Assembly (NCBI GenBank): GCA_046757725.1 | Contig: JBHHYU010000048.1 | Coordinates: 1 to 21,957, forward strand | Direction of reading: 5' to 3' | Source: JBHHYU01 sp046757725 | GTDB taxonomy: Bacteria > Desulfobacterota > Binatia > UBA9968 | DNA length: 21,957 nucleotides | Shown: piece after piece, positions 15,957 to 21,922 of the stretch | Layout: each line of letters opens with the position of its first letter | Numbering within the stretch: the stretch's first letter is position 1 | Made by a program: the position numbers and the translations under genes | Notes under the pieces: generated by a model | What the model saw: the letters and a program-made list of their open reading frames with translations, nothing else | Databases searched by the model: none | Told to the model about the DNA's origin: nothing

Positions 15957-16030
15957 AGTACCGCTCTCCGGGTACTCTAGTTACACCTTGCCTAGCCAGT
16001 CACGAGGCCTGGCCTCTTCAGCGACTAGGC
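15957..16030 (-). promoter_or_regulatory. Structured 5' leader of the TenA/PqqC-like gene
   Basis: Two hairpins lie in the presumed leader. The one nearer the gene pairs AGTACC (15957-15962) with GGTACT (15971-15976) around an 8-base loop. The other is two-tiered and symmetric: GCCTAG (15990-15995) with CTAGGC (16025-16030) outside, and GAGGC (16004-16008) with GCCTC (16012-16016) inside, separated by 8 bases on each side. I recognise no known riboswitch class. The proximal hairpin lies close to the ribosome site. Confidence 0.35.
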
Positions 16031-16102
16031 TCAAGGAGCATGCCACCCCCATTGAGAAAGGCTGCATGACTTTGCGCTTTATCGCACAGATCACCGAGTT
16101 AA

Positions 16103-16118
16103 TTAAGGTCTTGATTAT
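16103..16118 (-). promoter_or_regulatory. Shared 16-base word, copy 2 (possible operator)
   Basis: Read on the minus strand this is ATAATCAAGACCTTAA, identical to 11231-11246. It begins at the -10 of the candidate promoter at 16117-16146 and covers the expected transcription start, a typical repressor position. Function is inferred. Confidence 0.35.
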
Positions 16119-16146
16119 TAAAATTGAAATTGTTTTATACTAACAA
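16117..16146 (-). promoter_or_regulatory. Candidate promoter upstream of the TenA/PqqC-like gene
   Basis: On the minus strand TTGTTA (16146-16141) and TTTAAT (16122-16117) are separated by 18 bases within the most AT-rich stretch of the neighbourhood. If used, it gives a leader of about 190 bases before the GTG at 15921. Confidence 0.35.
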
Positions 16147-16389
16147 GTCCCAATCCTGTCAAGGTTATCCTGCCTGCTCACAGAGGAACTCCCTAGTGAG
16201 AACTTAACGAGGATCAGCTAGAACTAGAACGAACTATAGCTTCCACAGCAAAGCCGCCTCCAGGGTCGGAAACACCCTATAGTCCAGAGTATTTGCCTGG
16301 TGCTTGCAGCTGGATTTTCTACTCGCTACTTGTGCTCAGGATCGTGACTCCAGGTCAAAGCAGAATAACAGGGCGAGTGGTAAAACCCT
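16147..16389. other. Intergenic stretch, nothing recognised
   Basis: This is the left-over part of the 468-base gene-free gap 15922-16389, whose lower part holds the leader and promoter described separately. Short open frames here have no ribosome site and no familiar protein pattern. I see no tRNA, repeat array or terminator. Confidence 0.6.
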
Positions 16390-16842
16390 CTATCGAACCG
16401 GCACCGGAATCGTGTCCTTGCCATCGAAGGGTGGAGAGAAGATGGCTAAGGCAACGGATGGTTTATAATAGGTGTTGACAAAATAATGGACTGCCCCCCG
16501 CGGGATGAAAAGCACGTCACCTTTTCTGAGGTTAAATCGTTTCTTATCCAACGTCAGATACCCTGCTCCTTTAAGGACAACCACAGTAAGATCATGATTC
16601 CTGTGGATATGTGGTGTCTCACGGTAACGGATCTGCACCACATGGTGGCTTGTTCCCTTCCCCTTACCAAGCGTGACCACCCGGAGGTTACGGGAGGAAG
16701 ACAAAGGGTTGTCCGCTAAGACTCTAGCTAGGTCGGACTCGGTTAGCCGGTCTCCATACTTAAGGTAAAAATGGGGTTGAGGAGCACAGGCAAGTAGGTA
16801 ACCGAGAAGAACCGTCAGAAGAATTTTAAGACAGACCTTCAT
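16390..16842 (-). CDS. Cupin-domain lipoprotein
   Basis: Counting from the ATG at 16842, this 150-residue protein begins with a lipoprotein signal: MKVCLK, a hydrophobic core, then the lipobox L16-L17-A18-C19. It should be lipid-anchored outside the cytoplasmic membrane, a rare place for a cupin. The mature part carries a cupin barrel with the HIHRNHD motif (His-x-His plus acidic residue four positions later) and GDVLFIPRGAVHYF, so the metal site looks complete. An in-frame ATG at 16857 would add five residues and weaken the signal. The start lies inside the 3' end of the Nudix gene (17 bases overlap), so translation is probably coupled. The ligand is unknown; a sensory or binding role is as likely as catalysis. 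Confidence 0.8.
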   Translation of the reverse strand: MKVCLKILLTVLLGYLLACAPQPHFYLKYGDRLTESDLARVLADNPLSSSRNLRVVTLGKGKGTSHHVVQIRYRETPHIHRNHDLTVVVLKGAGYLTLDKKRFNLRKGDVLFIPRGAVHYFVNTYYKPSVALAIFSPPFDGKDTIPVPVR

Positions 16843-17404
16843 GGGCTCTAAAACCATAGACGAGTCTCAACAGTTGTTCGAGAATCCTCGCTGTAGCCCC
16901 CCAGATCTCCCAATCCTGATATTCGAAACGGTAGAGAAGACCCCGCTTTGCAAAAAGACGAGTGTCCACGCTCACTGCGTTCAAATCCAGAAGGGCAGAA
17001 ACAGGAACCGAAAAAACAGCCGAGGTTTCCCTCAAGTTCAATCGGTATCTGTAGGGAAAGGGGATCAGGCCGACAAAAGGCGTGACCAGGAAGTTATAGG
17101 CCGCATCGACTTGATCGAGTTGTCCCAGGATACAAACGTCCTCCGGATTGATTCCAATTTCTTCCTGACTTTCACGCAACGCCGTTTCTAACGGTCCTGA
17201 GTCCGTAGCATCAACTTGACCTCCGGGAAAGGCGACCTGTCCGCTGTGATGCTGGAGGGTCTCCGCCCTCTGGGTCAATACCAGGTAGTCTCCGTCGGTC
17301 CTGCGTTGAATAGGAACGAGGACCGCAGCCGGCCTGAAGTGATTACCCTTCAGGGTTTTGGGAGTTCGGTTTCGAAGGATTTTAAAGTTTTTGGTGTTGG
17401 ACAT
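16826..17404 (-). CDS. Nudix hydrolase, CoA-pyrophosphatase type
   Basis: This 192-residue protein combines the CoA-pyrophosphatase signature LVLTQRAETLQHHSGQVAFPGG (split: LVLTQR at 41-46 and GQVAFPGG at 55-62) with the Nudix box, whose core R77-E-x-x-E-E82-I-G is intact. The family cleaves coenzyme A and its thioesters to phosphopantetheine and 3',5'-ADP in a Mg-dependent reaction. Its length is usual for YeaB/NudL-like enzymes. It overlaps the cupin lipoprotein gene downstream, and 93 bases separate it from the divergent endonuclease III gene, so that gap must hold promoters for both. No clear ribosome site precedes its ATG. Confidence 0.88.
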   Translation of the reverse strand: MSNTKNFKILRNRTPKTLKGNHFRPAAVLVPIQRRTDGDYLVLTQRAETLQHHSGQVAFPGGQVDATDSGPLETALRESQEEIGINPEDVCILGQLDQVDAAYNFLVTPFVGLIPFPYRYRLNLRETSAVFSVPVSALLDLNAVSVDTRLFAKRGLLYRFEYQDWEIWGATARILEQLLRLVYGFRAHEGLS

Positions 17405-17497
17405 TTATCGATTAAAAAGTTTCGCTTACTCAAAAACTGTGGTAAATGATGAAGCTCTAAACCAATTTACTGAAATAAAGCCAAAAAATCCAGGGCC

Positions 17498-18154
17498 ATG
17501 AAAGATCGAGAGATCCATCCAACGCTTCGTATTCTCCGCCGAGAAGTCCCGCATTGGGAGACGCCCATCGTCACGCTGATGGCGGAGTCCAGACACAACC
17601 CATTCCACATTCTTATTTCCTGCATTCTGAGTCTTCGTACCCAAGACGGGACGACCACTCAGGCCTGTCGTCGCCTTTTCAAGCTTGCCGATACCCCCGA
17701 AGAGATGCTGGGTCTTTCAAGAAAAAGGATCGAGAAAGCGATCTTCCCTGTGGGTTTCTACAGAGTCAAGGCCGAGAATATTCAGGCGATATGCCGCACC
17801 CTGACGAAGGAGTTCTCGGGAAAAGTCCCCGATAACATCGACGAACTTCTGCGGTTCAAGGGTGTGGGGCGCAAGACCGCCAACCTTGTAGTGACGTTAG
17901 GCTACCGGAAGCCCGGTATTTGTGTGGATACCCACGTGCATCGGATTTCCAACCGGTGGGGCTACGTTCAGACCAAAAACCCTAAGCAGACTGAATTCGC
18001 CTTAAGAGAAAAATTACCTACACGGTATTGGATAGAATATAACGACCTGCTGGTCACCTTTGGCCAACACCTCTGCCGGCCGATTTCCCCCATGTGCAGT
18101 CAATGCCCGGTTAAGAGTTACTGCGCTAAGACAGGAGTAACGCTACATCGGTAA
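17498..18154 (+). CDS. nth: Endonuclease III (DNA glycosylase/AP lyase)
   Basis: This 218-residue protein matches Nth throughout. The helix-hairpin-helix LLRFKGVGRKTAN has catalytic K126, D144 in VDTHVHR sits at the standard 18-residue distance, and the C-terminal [4Fe-4S] loop C193-x6-C200-x2-C203-x5-C209 is complete. It removes oxidised pyrimidines from DNA and nicks the abasic site. The protein is chromosomal housekeeping, so this stretch is probably core genome flanked by accessory catabolic genes. It is the only plus-strand gene between 9390 and the right end. Its ribosome site is weak, and a perfect 13-bp inverted repeat follows 20 bases after the stop. Confidence 0.96.
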   Translation: MKDREIHPTLRILRREVPHWETPIVTLMAESRHNPFHILISCILSLRTQDGTTTQACRRLFKLADTPEEMLGLSRKRIEKAIFPVGFYRVKAENIQAICRTLTKEFSGKVPDNIDELLRFKGVGRKTANLVVTLGYRKPGICVDTHVHRISNRWGYVQTKNPKQTEFALREKLPTRYWIEYNDLLVTFGQHLCRPISPMCSQCPVKSYCAKTGVTLHR

Positions 18155-18174
18155 AGCTACTCTAACCTGAGAAA

Positions 18175-18214
18175 CTATCGACTGGTTGTCAAGCCCAGGA
18201 TAACCAGTCGATAG
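18175..18214. repeat. Perfect 13-bp inverted repeat after nth
   Basis: CTATCGACTGGTT (18175-18187) and AACCAGTCGATAG (18202-18214) are exact inverted copies around a 14-base loop. On the plus strand the stem is followed by an A-rich, not T-rich, stretch, so it is not a standard intrinsic terminator for nth. On the minus strand only a short TTTC follows. It may be a mobile-repeat relic, a processing site or a protein-binding palindrome. Confidence 0.6.
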
Positions 18215-18278
18215 AAAGTCAGAAAAAACCTCCAGACAAACCGGGGGTAAGCCGACCTTTCGCTACGCCGGTTATGAC

Positions 18279-18462
18279 ATGACTTCAGTTCGAGAACCTT
18301 TTCTCCCACACAACGTCGGGATTTTTTGGCTATCATGACATTGCTGGAAGGCCTGCCTTCAAACTGGCCATGCAGGATGTCAACAGTCGCTATTATCTTT
18401 ATCTGGGGCGTTTATGGCATCGCGGCTGGACTATTCTCGATGATACTGACCCAACTGAGCGG
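18279..18462 (+). pseudogene. Frameshifted, truncated gene remnant (possible LVIVD-repeat/propeller protein)
   Basis: An ATG at 18279 opens a frame (MTSVREPFLPHNVGIF) that stops at 18336. The next frame continues without a break as GYHDIAGRPAFKLAMQDVN then RYYLYLGRLWHRGWTILDDTDPT. Dropping one T from the T6 run at 18322-18327 joins them into one coherent, natural-looking protein start. After about 18460 the frame stays open to a stop at 18633, but the text becomes unconvincing and runs antisense to the next gene. The segment YLYLGRLWHRGWTILDDTDP resembles the start of LVIVD-repeat beta-propeller proteins, from memory rather than by search. I read it as the 5' piece of a decayed gene. Confidence 0.42.
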
Positions 18463-18521
18463 CTCTGGGCTCAAGCCGAGCTGCCATCTGGGGCAGGAGA
18501 AATGTTCCCTGCCCGCTACCC

Positions 18522-18854
18522 TCACTTTTTTTCCGGGCGAAGCGATTCAGGGAAGTATTTTGACGGGGACCAAACGTTCGCGCTAAAGTTGCGACAACCG
18601 AGTATGCGCAGCTCGCGCATAATGCGAATGTAATCTTGAGAGTCAAGATAGTCACGCCATGCGTCTAAAGATTCAAAATCAATGCCGATGGCCACTTGTG
18701 GCGTCACTTCCAGCGGATTGCGGTAATTGCGAATCTCTAGGACACCACGATGGCCTAGGGTTACCGGTAGCCAGTCGTTTCTCGCCTTGTTGGCGTAGAT
18801 GGTAAGATTTGCCTTCTGGTCAGGAAGATCCCATTGGATAAAAAAATGCACCAT
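18522..18854 (-). CDS. Small protein, probable dimeric alpha/beta-barrel (ABM/EthD-like) fold
   Basis: This is a 110-residue soluble protein. The pattern (strand MVHFFIQWDL, helix NKARNDWLPVTL, strands GVLEIRNYRN and PQVAIGIDFES, helix LDAWRDYLDSQDYIRIMREL) is typical of dimeric ferredoxin-like barrels such as antibiotic-biosynthesis monooxygenase, EthD or NIPSNAP proteins. I see no conserved catalytic signature. The start at ATG 18854 has AAAGG 11 bases upstream. It lies 44 bases after the SDR gene and is on its strand, so it is probably the last gene of the LigB-LigA-SDR run. Its 3' end faces and partly overlaps the tail of the plus-strand remnant. In catabolic operons such proteins act as isomerases, decarboxylases or small monooxygenases; none can be chosen here. 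Confidence 0.65.
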   Translation of the reverse strand: MVHFFIQWDLPDQKANLTIYANKARNDWLPVTLGHRGVLEIRNYRNPLEVTPQVAIGIDFESLDAWRDYLDSQDYIRIMRELRILGCRNFSANVWSPSKYFPESLRPEKK

Positions 18855-18898
18855 GATGTTTAGCGCCTTTCATTAAAGCAACTAGAGTAAGTGAATAT

Positions 18899-19690
18899 CT
18901 AATACGTTCCCCTCACCAACCCACCATCGACCTGAATGGTCGTGCCGGTAATATAGCTTGCCCGATCAGACCCAAGAAAAACTACCAGATCAGCCACCTC
19001 TTCGGCCGTCCCAAATCTGCCCAGGGGGACCTCCCCTATCATTTGCTTGTGAATCTCCTCCAGAGGTCGTTTCGTACGCTCGGCCCGTGCCTCGTTGAGC
19101 TTGCGGTGGCGCTCTGTATCGATTCTACCAGGGCAGATACTGTTGACAAGGATTTTGTCCTTCGCCAGCTCACGCGAGAGGGTCTTGGCCAGGCCGATCA
19201 CCCCGGTCCGCATGGCATTGGATAGAACGAGACCCTGGATCGGCTCCTTGACTCCGTAGGAGGTGATGTTGATCACTCGGCCACCCCCGACCTTACGCAT
19301 ATGGGGCACAGCCTCACGTGCAAGCCTGAGCGCACTCAGGAAGCTGAGGCTGAAGGCAGCTTCCCAATCCTCTTCGGTCAAATTCATGAACTCCCCAAAA
19401 GGGGGACCACCAGCGTTGGCTATCACGATGTCGATGCGGTCGAATTGTTCCGCAGTCCGGCCGACGAATCTTTGAATGTCCTCCAGACGGCTCATATCCG
19501 CCACACTCGCCAAGACCTCAGAGCCGGTATCGCTGCGGATGGCCTCTGCCGTCTCATTGAGCTGCACCTCACCTCTCGCGCAGATACTCACCCTGGCCCC
19601 CTCACGGGCGAAACCAGCGGCAATGGCACGTCCCATCCCTTTACTGGAGCTTGCAACCACAGCTACCTTTCCCTTAAGACCTAGGTCCAT
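18899..19690 (-). CDS. Atypical short-chain dehydrogenase lacking the Tyr-Lys catalytic pair
   Basis: This 263-residue protein starts at the ATG at 19690, which has AAGGAG 6 bases upstream; an upstream in-frame start adds nine residues. It has the SDR fold throughout: ANAGG at 91-95, S144, CPGRIDTER, and the final ITGTTIQVDGG. The nucleotide motif is A-S-SSK-GMG instead of TGxxxGxG. At the YxxxK position it reads S157-NAM-R161, so both catalytic residues are replaced while S144 remains. A recognisable SDR subgroup shares the LSN...R variant, so this is probably a lineage feature and not damage. Its chemistry is uncertain. It lies with the LigA/LigB-like genes, suggesting the same pathway, but 148 bases of repeat-bearing DNA separate it from the small subunit. 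Confidence 0.87.
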   Translation of the reverse strand: MDLGLKGKVAVVASSSKGMGRAIAAGFAREGARVSICARGEVQLNETAEAIRSDTGSEVLASVADMSRLEDIQRFVGRTAEQFDRIDIVIANAGGPPFGEFMNLTEEDWEAAFSLSFLSALRLAREAVPHMRKVGGGRVINITSYGVKEPIQGLVLSNAMRTGVIGLAKTLSRELAKDKILVNSICPGRIDTERHRKLNEARAERTKRPLEEIHKQMIGEVPLGRFGTAEEVADLVVFLGSDRASYITGTTIQVDGGLVRGTY

Positions 19691-19790
19691 TTGAGTCTCC
19701 TTAAAAGCTATCAACATTCAACGATCAGCTTACAGCAAACCGATCAAAAGAAGAACCCGACGTTGATCGAGTTGAGGTTGCCCACTGAGT

Positions 19791-19840
19791 GCTGACGGCT
19801 GGAAGCTTCTTTAACAACCAAGCGCTGAGAGCTAAAAGCT
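19791..19840. repeat. Degenerate heptamer repeats, GCTGA type
   Basis: Two tracts, GCTGACGGCTGGAAGCT (19791-19807) and GCTGAGAGCTAAAAGCT (19824-19840), consist of GCT-starting units spaced exactly 7 bases. The second runs into the stop codon of the LigA-like gene. They look like decayed short tandem repeats. Confidence 0.5.
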
Positions 19841-20084
19841 ATTTTTGGCTCCAATATATATTGTTCTGAAATTCGGGATCCAGTTGCATGATCCAGAGGG
19901 CAAGCATTCCGTGCGCGCCTAGTTGACGCAACCGCTTGGGGTCTATAGCGCTCAGCGCAGCCCTTTCCTCGGAACTGAGATCGTATCCTTCCATCGCCTC
20001 ACGGAGGTTACTCCTTGCCTCCTTCAAAGTCGCTTGGTTCATCTTCAAGTCGAATAAAAACCGGTTTAGATGGTAGCTGCTCAT
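19839..20084 (-). CDS. LigA-like small subunit of an extradiol dioxygenase
   Basis: This 81-residue all-helical protein has the features of the protocatechuate 4,5-dioxygenase alpha-subunit family (LigA). It has YHLNRFLFDLK at the start, the block YDLSSEERAAL near residues 34-44, and LRQLGAHGMLALWIMQL, where the helix covering the active site normally lies. It has no enzyme activity of its own; it caps the catalytic LigB subunit. It follows the LigB-like gene on the same strand with a 92-base gap, which is wide for obligate partner subunits and is filled with repeats. The stop codon lies within a heptamer-repeat tract. The ribosome site is weak. Confidence 0.8.
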   Translation of the reverse strand: MSSYHLNRFLFDLKMNQATLKEARSNLREAMEGYDLSSEERAALSAIDPKRLRQLGAHGMLALWIMQLDPEFQNNIYWSQK

Positions 20085-20097
20085 GGTGTTTCCGATG

Positions 20098-20191
20098 GAG
20101 TTTCCACTCTATCGCTTCGAGTTTCCAGAATTAACCTTAATGAGGAGCCTCAAAACTCGAAACCCAAAACTCGAGCCTAAGTGAGTTTCCA
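20098..20191. repeat. Repeat-rich spacer between LigB- and LigA-like genes
   Basis: GAGTTTCCA occurs three times (20098, 20119, 20183), the last inside the LigB-like coding end. From 20152 a 7-base-period tract reads AAAACTC GAAACCC AAAACTC, with GAGCC following. This is a second, unrelated heptamer family flanking the same small gene as the GCTGA type. Confidence 0.5.
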
Positions 20192-21043
20192 GCTTGCAAA
20201 GCCCCAGCCTGTGGCCACATGGTCCGGCATGTAAAAAGTAGCGGAGGCTCTGTTGTCTCCGATCGCCCCCAAGGCCACCACCCAGTTAAGAAACTCAGAA
20301 TTTCCCGCTTGTAGGAGTTGATCGGAGGTATAATCCGCCAAGGTTTTTCCTTTACCTTCACGAATGATCTCTAAGAGCTGTTCATCGAAGTCAGTGTCAA
20401 TTTCCCCGATCCGCGGGGAACCGGGAAAGTGTGAGAGACCCCCGGTTGCCAGGATGGCAACGCGTTCCGGCCGACTTTCTGCCACCTCTTGAATTAACTC
20501 TCCTAAACGGTAGCAACGGCTAGGTGTAGGGAGCGGATCTACCCAGGTATTCACGAAGATGGGGAGAATCGGAATCGCAGGCTCGCGTAGGACAAAATAG
20601 AGCGGAACTACCTGAGTATGCTGCAACTCGATATACTCGCCAAAGGAGAGATCCACATCTTTTTCGAGTCCGGCCTTTAAAATAACCCGACCCAACTCGT
20701 TGTGGTTACGATAGTGAAACCGGTGCTGGGCAAATTGCCCTTGGACCTCATCGGCCAACGTCACAAAAAATGTCGGAATGTTATTAGAGAAAAAATTGAC
20801 AAGCTGGTCGTTCGCAATGACAACGAGGACTTCGGGCCTGGCAGCCTCAAGGTTAATACGCAGGACTGCAAAGGCCTTCTCCGCATCTTGCCGAAGCTTT
20901 TGCTGTACCTTCAGGGAGGGCTTGGATCCCGAGGCCTGGGGAGCCATGCGGTAGTGAAGTCGCATAAAGTCTTCCCACTCAGCACCAGGCTCTAAGAGAA
21001 TGTTCGGAGCATGACTGGCAGCCAACGCCGCTACTAAGGGCAT
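20177..21043 (-). CDS. LigB-family extradiol (class III) ring-cleavage dioxygenase
   Basis: This 288-residue protein shows the LigB layout. ASH11APN carries the first iron ligand, H142 sits in QHTQVVPL, H205 in GGLSH is the catalytic histidine, and E250 in NSEFLNW is the acidic iron ligand. The second iron histidine of LigB, usually in a DH motif, is replaced: residues 78-80 are N-D-Q. Related LigB-like proteins with DQ at this place exist as far as I recall, so this may be a subfamily trait, but iron ligation must then differ. These enzymes cleave catechol-like rings next to the hydroxyls using Fe(II) and oxygen. The ATG has GGGAAGG 7 bases upstream. A LigA-like gene follows, so a two-subunit enzyme is likely. 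Confidence 0.88.
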   Translation of the reverse strand: MPLVAALAASHAPNILLEPGAEWEDFMRLHYRMAPQASGSKPSLKVQQKLRQDAEKAFAVLRINLEAARPEVLVVIANDQLVNFFSNNIPTFFVTLADEVQGQFAQHRFHYRNHNELGRVILKAGLEKDVDLSFGEYIELQHTQVVPLYFVLREPAIPILPIFVNTWVDPLPTPSRCYRLGELIQEVAESRPERVAILATGGLSHFPGSPRIGEIDTDFDEQLLEIIREGKGKTLADYTSDQLLQAGNSEFLNWVVALGAIGDNRASATFYMPDHVATGWGFASWKLT

Positions 21044-21076
21044 TTTATACCTTCCCGCCTTCTCTCTAGCGCTGGA

Positions 21077-21105
21077 ATCCTACAACCCACCCTAAGAAAA
21101 ATCAA
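21077..21105 (-). promoter_or_regulatory. Candidate promoter of the LigB-LigA run
   Basis: On the minus strand TTGATT (21105-21100) and TAGGAT (21082-21077) are 17 bases apart and lie 34 bases before the LigB-like ATG. Each hexamer matches four of six consensus bases. The shared 16-base word of the other promoters is absent here. Confidence 0.3.
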
Positions 21106-21232
21106 CCATTCACCACTTGCAGGCGCACCGGTTTACATCAGAAGGGACCCTTAAAAACTACGTGGATGGACCTTGAGCTCACGAAGGATAACTACCTCGC
21201 CTAGTCATCATAGCATTGGGAACTCGGTGTTA

Positions 21233-21517
21233 TCAAGTTTCTTTAAAAAAGGCGATCATCGTAAGAGTTACATGGAGCATTCCGAATAATAGAAACAGCG
21301 TTGCCGCATTTGGGGAGGTACCAAATAACGCGATCGCGTCTCCCCAGTAGAGAAAGTAAACCCAGTACAAAGTAAATATGTAGGTAGTGAGAAGCGCCAA
21401 TTTATGTCGCTCGAAAAGCATACAGAAGGTAATAACAATGATATAAATTGCCATCTGCCAAGCAGGGATAGACAACTCCCAGAAAACAATTTGGTGAAGA
21501 ATCTCCGACTCACCCAT
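21233..21517 (-). CDS. Small three-helix membrane protein, unknown function
   Basis: This 94-residue protein has three hydrophobic helices at about 17-34, 40-58 and 70-90, separated by a short charged turn (ERHK) and the loop WGDAIALFGTSPN. A clear ribosome site (GGAGG, 9 bases upstream) supports the ATG at 21517. I do not recognise the family. It lies 189 bases upstream of the LigB-like gene on the same strand, but the gap holds a candidate promoter, so it need not belong to that operon. No charged residues typical of a channel or transporter core are obvious. Confidence 0.72.
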   Translation of the reverse strand: MGESEILHQIVFWELSIPAWQMAIYIIVITFCMLFERHKLALLTTYIFTLYWVYFLYWGDAIALFGTSPNAATLFLLFGMLHVTLTMIAFFKET

Positions 21518-21922
21518 TATTTACGTCCTCCGATCTGAAGTTTTTCATTTCCGGTCTGGACTGATCCGGCCTAGAGCATGGAAGTCTGGTCAGACCTATG
21601 CCCAGCTAACGCACCTGCTCGGTTAGCTTTCTTCAATCTGGTTGTCATGCCATCGCTATAATTGTTTTTCTCTTCTGGATCCAGCCTCGATGTCTTATTG
21701 TAACCCCGTACCCCCCTTAAGACCAGACCTCCAGAGTACACGACTAACTAGTGCAGTGTCTCACGCTGTTGGTACTCTATCCGGAGTACACCACCACAAA
21801 GGACGTCGAGCAGAGAGGAGGCGCGCCGCTGTGCAGGTCAGTGACTTCCGATGTATCCGCCCTTTCGGGCTTCGGGGCAAATGGTCACCAGACCATCAGC
21901 ACGTTTCCTCCTCCCTCTCTAA
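21518..21922. other. Gene-free stretch with small palindromes
   Basis: I find no credible coding frame. Visible elements are GTACTC/GAGTAC (21772-21777 and 21784-21789), a GCCC-GAAA-GGGC hairpin on the minus strand (about 21860-21871), and AGAGAGGAGG (21812-21821), which is nearly complementary to CCTCCTCCCTCTCT (21907-21920). The last two lie just downstream of the intron domain V and might belong to the 3' end of that element. Confidence 0.5.

Noticed and set aside
15910..16143. 77-residue plus-strand frame in the intergenic gap
   Set aside because: It covers the leader hairpins and promoter of the opposite gene and has no recognisable protein pattern.
17426..17658. Two minus-strand frames across the nth start
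   Set aside because: They are antisense to nth and cover the divergent promoter gap; no motif and no ribosome site.
18326..18586. 86-residue plus-strand frame
   Set aside because: It is in a different frame from the convincing remnant and partly antisense to the 110-residue gene; the hydrophobic run appears accidental.
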